Shown: positions 13,707-16,922 of the stretch, in pieces
How positions within the stretch are numbered: position 1 is the stretch's first letter
How the letters are laid out: each line of letters starts with the position of its first letter
From: an uncultured Erysipelotrichaceae bacterium
GTDB taxonomy: Bacteria; Bacillota_I; Bacilli_A; Erysipelotrichales; Erysipelotrichaceae
Direction of reading: 5' to 3'
DNA: 16,922 nucleotides
Assembly (NCBI GenBank): GCA_902796525.1
Contig: CADBPB010000008.1
Location: forward strand, 1 to 16,922
Program-made: the position numbers and the translations under genes
The notes under the pieces: model-generated
What the model was told of the DNA's origin: nothing
What the model saw: the letters and a program-made list of their open reading frames with translations, nothing else
The model's database searches: none

Positions 13707-15407
13707 TTACAATGCGTGTTCCATTTCCTTCAATATATCGGCAACTCCGTTCGCGACTTCTCTGATCGTGTCCTCTTCAAACGGATTCTTCAGACCGGCT
13801 TCTTTCAGCAGATCGAAGTAGCCAAGAGAACCGCCAAGCGAGCACAGTTTCATATAATCGCTCCAGGCGCCTTCTCTGTCCTTGCGCATCCTGAGGTAGA
13901 ACTGCAAAGCGCAGATCATAGCCAAAGCGTAGTCGACATAATAGAACGGATACATGAAGATATGCTGTTTCTGCATCCAGAAACCGCCGTTGTTCAGGAA
14001 CTCGTTGTCTCCGTAGCTGCGCCAAGGCATGAATTTTCCTTCGATGTCTTTCCAGATCGCACGCAGTTTCTGTGCCGAAGGCTGGTCGCCTTCAAAGACC
14101 CGGTGCTGGAATTCGTCGACACTTACCAGATAGGTGATATTGGCAAGGCTGTCCGCCAGGTGCTCGTAGACATAGCGGTTGCCTTGACCTTCCGGATAGA
14201 AAAGCGGATACCACGGTTCCGTGAAGAATTCCATGGACATGGAATGGATCTCGTTGATTTCCGAAGTGGAATGGGTGTATTCCGTCAGAACCTGTTTCCT
14301 GTTGGCGATATAGGATTCGAAAGCATGTCCTGCTTCATGAGTCAGCACTTCCGTATCGGCGCTGGTCTTGTTGAAATTGGAGAAAATGAACGGCGCTTTG
14401 TACTTCGGCAGTCCGCTGCAGTATCCGCCCAGACGCTTGTTCGGCCTGGTTTCCAGATCGAACAGATCGTGTTCGACCATGAAATCGAAGAATTCGCCGG
14501 TTTCTTTGGAAAGTTCGTGATACATGACGGAAGCCGCCTGGATCATGCCGGCGGTATCCTTGTCCGGGGTGGAATTGCCGTCCGGGAAGAACAGCTGCTC
14601 GTCATAGTATTCCAGCTTGTCAAGACCGAGCCTCTGTCTCTGCAGTTCGTGGATCTGCTCGGCTACCGGCACGATATAAGCCGCAACAGCCTTGCGGAAG
14701 CGTTCGATGTCGGCCGGTACATAGTCGAAACGGTGACGGGAAAGATAGGCGAAACCGATGTAATCGTCAAAGCCGAGCTTTTCTGCGATCGTCCGGCGTA
14801 CGGCACACAATCTGGCATAGACGTCGTCCAGCTGATCGGATACAGATTCGTATAACGCCGCCCAGCTTTCCAGGGCTTCTTTTCTTTCGACACGATCGGT
14901 CGACAGCATATGCTTCAGCAGACCGTAGAAGTTGCATTCCTTGCCTCTGAAATCCGTTTTGCATGAAGCTGCGATCTTGGAGTACTCATTGACCAAGGCG
15001 GCCTCTTCGATCCGTTCTTCGATGATCTCGCTGCTGTTGGTACGGATATCCGCATCCAGCAGTTTGAACAGCTGATCCCCGAATTCGTTTTCAAAGTCCT
15101 TTCTGAACCTGGAAGAAGCCAGCGCTTCATTGAACTCTTTCATCACGACCGCAAGCTTTGGCGAGACCGTATTCAGATAGCGGATCTCTTCGTCATAGAA
15201 AGGATCGGCCATATCGACGTCATGCCTGATATGAGCGATCGACGCCATCGTCCTGAATTCATTGCCTATCGTCTGTTTTCTTAATAAAGCCTTCCTGGCC
15301 GTTTCATAATCGGCGGCTTCATTGAATTCTTTCAATGCCGCGTAAATGTCTCTTTCCGTTTCTTCAAAAGAAGGACGGATGTATTCCAGGTCTTTGAACT
15401 TTTCCAT
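13707..15407 (-). CDS. M3 family oligoendopeptidase
   Basis: This 566-residue cytoplasmic zinc peptidase cuts short peptides, probably in peptide turnover. The Zn site is LTHEAGHAFESY with His357 and His361 as ligands and Glu358 catalytic. The third ligand is likely Glu386 in SEINEIHSMSMEFF. FSNFNKTSADTEVLTHEAGH and the long helical N-terminal half are typical of the M3 PepF/M3B group, and length fits. The upstream open frame extends to 15482, but AGGAGG lies 8 nt before the ATG at 15405-15407 and family similarity starts at MEKFKDLEY, so I use that start. A promoter is likely at 15432-15460. It is monocistronic, with a terminator at 13630-13654 and trmB diverging upstream. No signal peptide. 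Confidence 0.93.
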   Translation of the reverse strand: MEKFKDLEYIRPSFEETERDIYAALKEFNEAADYETARKALLRKQTIGNEFRTMASIAHIRHDVDMADPFYDEEIRYLNTVSPKLAVVMKEFNEALASSRFRKDFENEFGDQLFKLLDADIRTNSSEIIEERIEEAALVNEYSKIAASCKTDFRGKECNFYGLLKHMLSTDRVERKEALESWAALYESVSDQLDDVYARLCAVRRTIAEKLGFDDYIGFAYLSRHRFDYVPADIERFRKAVAAYIVPVAEQIHELQRQRLGLDKLEYYDEQLFFPDGNSTPDKDTAGMIQAASVMYHELSKETGEFFDFMVEHDLFDLETRPNKRLGGYCSGLPKYKAPFIFSNFNKTSADTEVLTHEAGHAFESYIANRKQVLTEYTHSTSEINEIHSMSMEFFTEPWYPLFYPEGQGNRYVYEHLADSLANITYLVSVDEFQHRVFEGDQPSAQKLRAIWKDIEGKFMPWRSYGDNEFLNNGGFWMQKQHIFMYPFYYVDYALAMICALQFYLRMRKDREGAWSDYMKLCSLGGSLGYFDLLKEAGLKNPFEEDTIREVANGVADILKEMEHAL

Positions 15408-15431
15408 TCTGGTGCCTCCTGTCTTGTTGGC

Positions 15432-15460
15432 ATTATTATGACACAACTGTGAGGAAACAA
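15432..15460 (-). promoter_or_regulatory. Probable promoter of the M3 peptidase gene
   Basis: On the minus strand TTGTTT (15455-15460), a 17-bp spacer and AATAAT (15432-15437) make a moderate sigma-A match. The start would be near 15425, giving a short leader carrying the AGGAGG site. The spacer contains ACAGTTGTGT, nearly palindromic. Confidence 0.4.
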
Positions 15461-15533
15461 AAAAAGAAATGCCTGCAGACATGAGAGAAAGGCCTGGAAA
15501 AGAATCTGACAGGAATTATCGGATTTCTTATCT

Positions 15534-15539
15534 TATAAT
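15534..15539 (+). promoter_or_regulatory. -10 element, leaderless start of trmB
   Basis: A perfect TATAAT is followed by AGAGAT and then the ATG at 15546. The 6-nt gap puts the expected transcription start on the start codon, and there is no Shine-Dalgarno. No good -35 at 16-18 bp; TCTGACA lies further upstream. Confidence 0.55.
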
Positions 15540-15545
15540 AGAGAT

Positions 15546-16157
15546 ATGCGAATGCGTAAGAAGAAGTGGGTCGCGCCATTTCTGGAAAACGAAAACAGGT
15601 ATCTGATCGAAGGGCATTACACTCATGACGGCGATCTTCCTTTATATGTGGAGATCGGCATGGGCATGGGCGATTTCATCACGGAGTCCGCTTCGATGCA
15701 TCCCGGGATCTTCTATGTCGGGCTGGAAAAAGAAGAAACTTGCGTGGCAAGAGCGATCAGGAAAGCGATGAACCTCGATCTGCAGAATTTCAAGGTCTTT
15801 CTGGCCGATGCCGGAAACATCGAAGAGTGTTTCGATCCCGCTTCCATCGATGTGATCTATCTGCATTTCTCCGATCCCTGGCCCAAGAAGCGCAACCACA
15901 AGCGCAGACTTACCTATCCGCCTTTTCTAAGCCGCTACGCGAAGATATTGAAAGATAAGGGGATTCTTATCCTCAAAACCGATAACGAAGCGTTCTTCGA
16001 CGATTCCCTGCTGTATTTTGAATCCTCTGATTTCAGCTTGCTGGAAACCGACCGGAACTATTACGTCGAAGGCGAACCCATGACTGCCTACCAGGCGAAA
16101 TTCGTCAGCGAAGGCAAACCGATATACTATGCGAAATACATCCTGAATAAGGTATAA
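15546..16157 (+). CDS. trmB: tRNA (guanine-N7)-methyltransferase
   Basis: This 203-residue enzyme methylates G46 in the tRNA variable loop with S-adenosylmethionine. The N-terminus MRMRKKKWVAPFL is typical of bacterial TrmB. The SAM site is VEIGMGMGDF (35-44, with Glu36), the next acidic residue is in YVGLEKEE (57-64), and the signature LHFSDPWPKKRNHKRRL (106-122) is complete, followed by LILKTDNEAF (141-150), matching the usual LKTD motif. Length is slightly short but normal. Its start has no Shine-Dalgarno, and TATAAT ends 6 nt upstream. It diverges from the M3 peptidase gene. The lipoprotein gene follows after 11 nt, probably partly cotranscribed. Confidence 0.97.
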   Translation: MRMRKKKWVAPFLENENRYLIEGHYTHDGDLPLYVEIGMGMGDFITESASMHPGIFYVGLEKEETCVARAIRKAMNLDLQNFKVFLADAGNIEECFDPASIDVIYLHFSDPWPKKRNHKRRLTYPPFLSRYAKILKDKGILILKTDNEAFFDDSLLYFESSDFSLLETDRNYYVEGEPMTAYQAKFVSEGKPIYYAKYILNKV

Positions 16158-16158
16158 T
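16153..16158 (+). promoter_or_regulatory. TATAAT overlapping the trmB stop, possible promoter of the lipoprotein gene
   Basis: A perfect TATAAT spans the last codon and stop of trmB and ends 10 nt before the lipoprotein ATG. No close Shine-Dalgarno is present. A three-codon frame ATG-TTA-TGA (16164-16172) overlaps the lipoprotein start. It could be a near-leaderless promoter or chance. Confidence 0.3.
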
Positions 16159-16168
16159 GATTAATGTT

Positions 16169-16922
16169 ATGAAAATGATAAAAAAGCTAACGGTCGTCCT
16201 GATGATCCTGCTGATGACGTCCTGTTCCAGCGTCAAGCGCTATACGGCATATACGATCTATCCGATCGGCTATCTTTTGAACAGGATCGGCGGAAACCGG
16301 ATCGAACCGATCTCCATCCAGACCCGTTCTCTGGTCCAGACGGCAAATATCGTCGAGGACTATGCCGAGATCCTGGAAAACTCTTCGGTCCTGTTCCATA
16401 TCGGCGATCTGGAGCCTTACATGGATCTATATGAAGACAGGATCAAAGAATTGGGCATCGATCTGAATGCCGGCGATCTTTCGGTACTGAACTGTCTCTA
16501 TGAATACAAACGCTATACGCCGATCATCGTCGATGGCAAGGCGACGTATATCGAAGGCCCATATTACGAGGGCGATGTCTTCGACGAGATCGACACCTAT
16601 GATCTGGATCCCTATATCTGGCTATCTCCGGGTGCGATGTACTGCATGGCCAAAGACGTCTATGAGTATCTTTCCGCCAACTACGTGGAGCAGTCTGCCT
16701 ATTTCGAAGAAAACTACAAGGCTCTGGCCGATGAACTGATCGCCCTGGATGCGTCCTATCAGGCCCTGGCGACCAGACTGGTCAAGGAAAACAAAACGAT
16801 CCGATTCGTGGCCATGACCGGATCCTTCGGCTGCTGGCAGAAGGACTTCGGTTTTCAGACCTATCCGCTGTCTCTGTCCAGATACGGTGTCGTACCGAAT
16901 CAGGAACAGCTTGAGATCATCA
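16169..16922 (+). CDS. ZnuA-like lipoprotein (metal ABC substrate-binding fold), partial
   Basis: The reading frame is open to the right edge (251 codons seen), so the C-terminus is missing. It starts MKMIKKLTVVLMILLMTSC, with a lipobox LMTSC placing the lipid on Cys19, so it is anchored on the outer face of the membrane. The body follows the ZnuA/TroA family: YPIGYLLNRIGGNRI (31-45), HIGDLEPYMDLY (77-88), DPYIWLSP (147-154) and FVAMTGSFGCW (213-223). In zinc and manganese binders these places hold the His ligands: one in the early loop near 50-55, the His of DPHxWL, and the His of the third motif. Here they read as non-His, Tyr149 and Thr217. It may bind another ligand or use different residues. 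The fourth ligand lies beyond the window. No ABC partner is visible. It begins 11 nt after trmB. Confidence 0.85.
   Translation, partial: MKMIKKLTVVLMILLMTSCSSVKRYTAYTIYPIGYLLNRIGGNRIEPISIQTRSLVQTANIVEDYAEILENSSVLFHIGDLEPYMDLYEDRIKELGIDLNAGDLSVLNCLYEYKRYTPIIVDGKATYIEGPYYEGDVFDEIDTYDLDPYIWLSPGAMYCMAKDVYEYLSANYVEQSAYFEENYKALADELIALDASYQALATRLVKENKTIRFVAMTGSFGCWQKDFGFQTYPLSLSRYGVVPNQEQLEII

Noticed and set aside
13716..14855. 379-codon plus-strand frame antisense to the M3 peptidase
   Set aside because: Low-quality shadow of a gene whose Zn motif and length fit M3 peptidases.
15408..15482. 25-codon N-terminal extension of the M3 peptidase
   Set aside because: AGGAGG sits just before the internal ATG at 15405-15407, and the extension covers the likely promoter.
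1..16922. CRISPR array, insertion sequence, tRNA, rRNA or riboswitch
   Set aside because: I looked for direct repeats with spacers, transposase motifs, cloverleaf-like stretches and conserved riboswitch cores in the gaps between genes and found none.

Overview
The window looks like chromosomal DNA from a low-to-mid GC Gram-positive bacterium (Bacillota). The supporting signs are AGGAGG-type ribosome binding sites, sigma-A-like promoters, short Rho-independent terminators with U tracts, a lipoprotein with a lipobox, and typical Bacillota housekeeping proteins. TGA is used as a stop, so this is not a UGA=Trp mollicute. An Erysipelotrichia-like lineage is my guess only. I see no insertion sequence, phage gene, CRISPR array, rRNA or tRNA gene. 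Coding density is high, and many neighbouring genes are divergent or convergent pairs separated by bidirectional hairpins.

Layout, left to right. 36-896 (-) is an EamA/DMT permease, divergent from 1066-1923 (+), a membrane-anchored C39-like papain-fold protein. 1983-2729 (-) is a calcineurin-like metallophosphoesterase, divergent from 2830-3906 (+), a macro-domain protein with a C-terminal helix-turn-helix-like domain, which is followed by 3987-4628 (+), a small vWA protein with a complete MIDAS. These three form the most suggestive signalling or stress module here. 5059-6192 (-) is the CCA tRNA nucleotidyltransferase, overlapping by ATGA with a small four-helix membrane protein (4679-5062, -). 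6268-8457 (+) is polynucleotide phosphorylase. 8560-10047 (+) is a GH13 glycosidase with an altered active-site motif, followed by 10102-10890 (+), a solute-binding-fold protein closely resembling cyclohexadienyl dehydratase (PheC). 10969-12303 (-) is a sugar-type MFS transporter. 12597-12920 and 12953-13552 (+) are an ABM-fold monooxygenase-like protein and a DUF1349 protein in one operon. 13707-15407 (-) is an M3 oligoendopeptidase. 15546-16157 (+) is TrmB, followed by a ZnuA-like lipoprotein that runs off the right edge at 16922.

RNA metabolism is a recurring theme: cca and pnp diverge from one 75-bp intergenic region, and trmB is nearby. The GH13 enzyme and the MFS transporter, convergent across a shared terminator, could act on related sugars, but the sequence does not prove this.

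The main points for a second look are: (1) several genes (cca, trmB, the metallophosphoesterase, nearly the DMT permease) have a -10 hexamer ending 6-7 nt before the ATG and no Shine-Dalgarno, which predicts leaderless mRNAs; (2) the macro-HTH / vWA / phosphoesterase cluster; (3) the ZnuA-like lipoprotein has lost the three visible histidine metal ligands; (4) the GH13 enzyme has Cys in place of the near-invariant Arg two residues before its nucleophile; (5) the PheC-like protein has no transporter partners; (6) GATC appears strongly over-represented.
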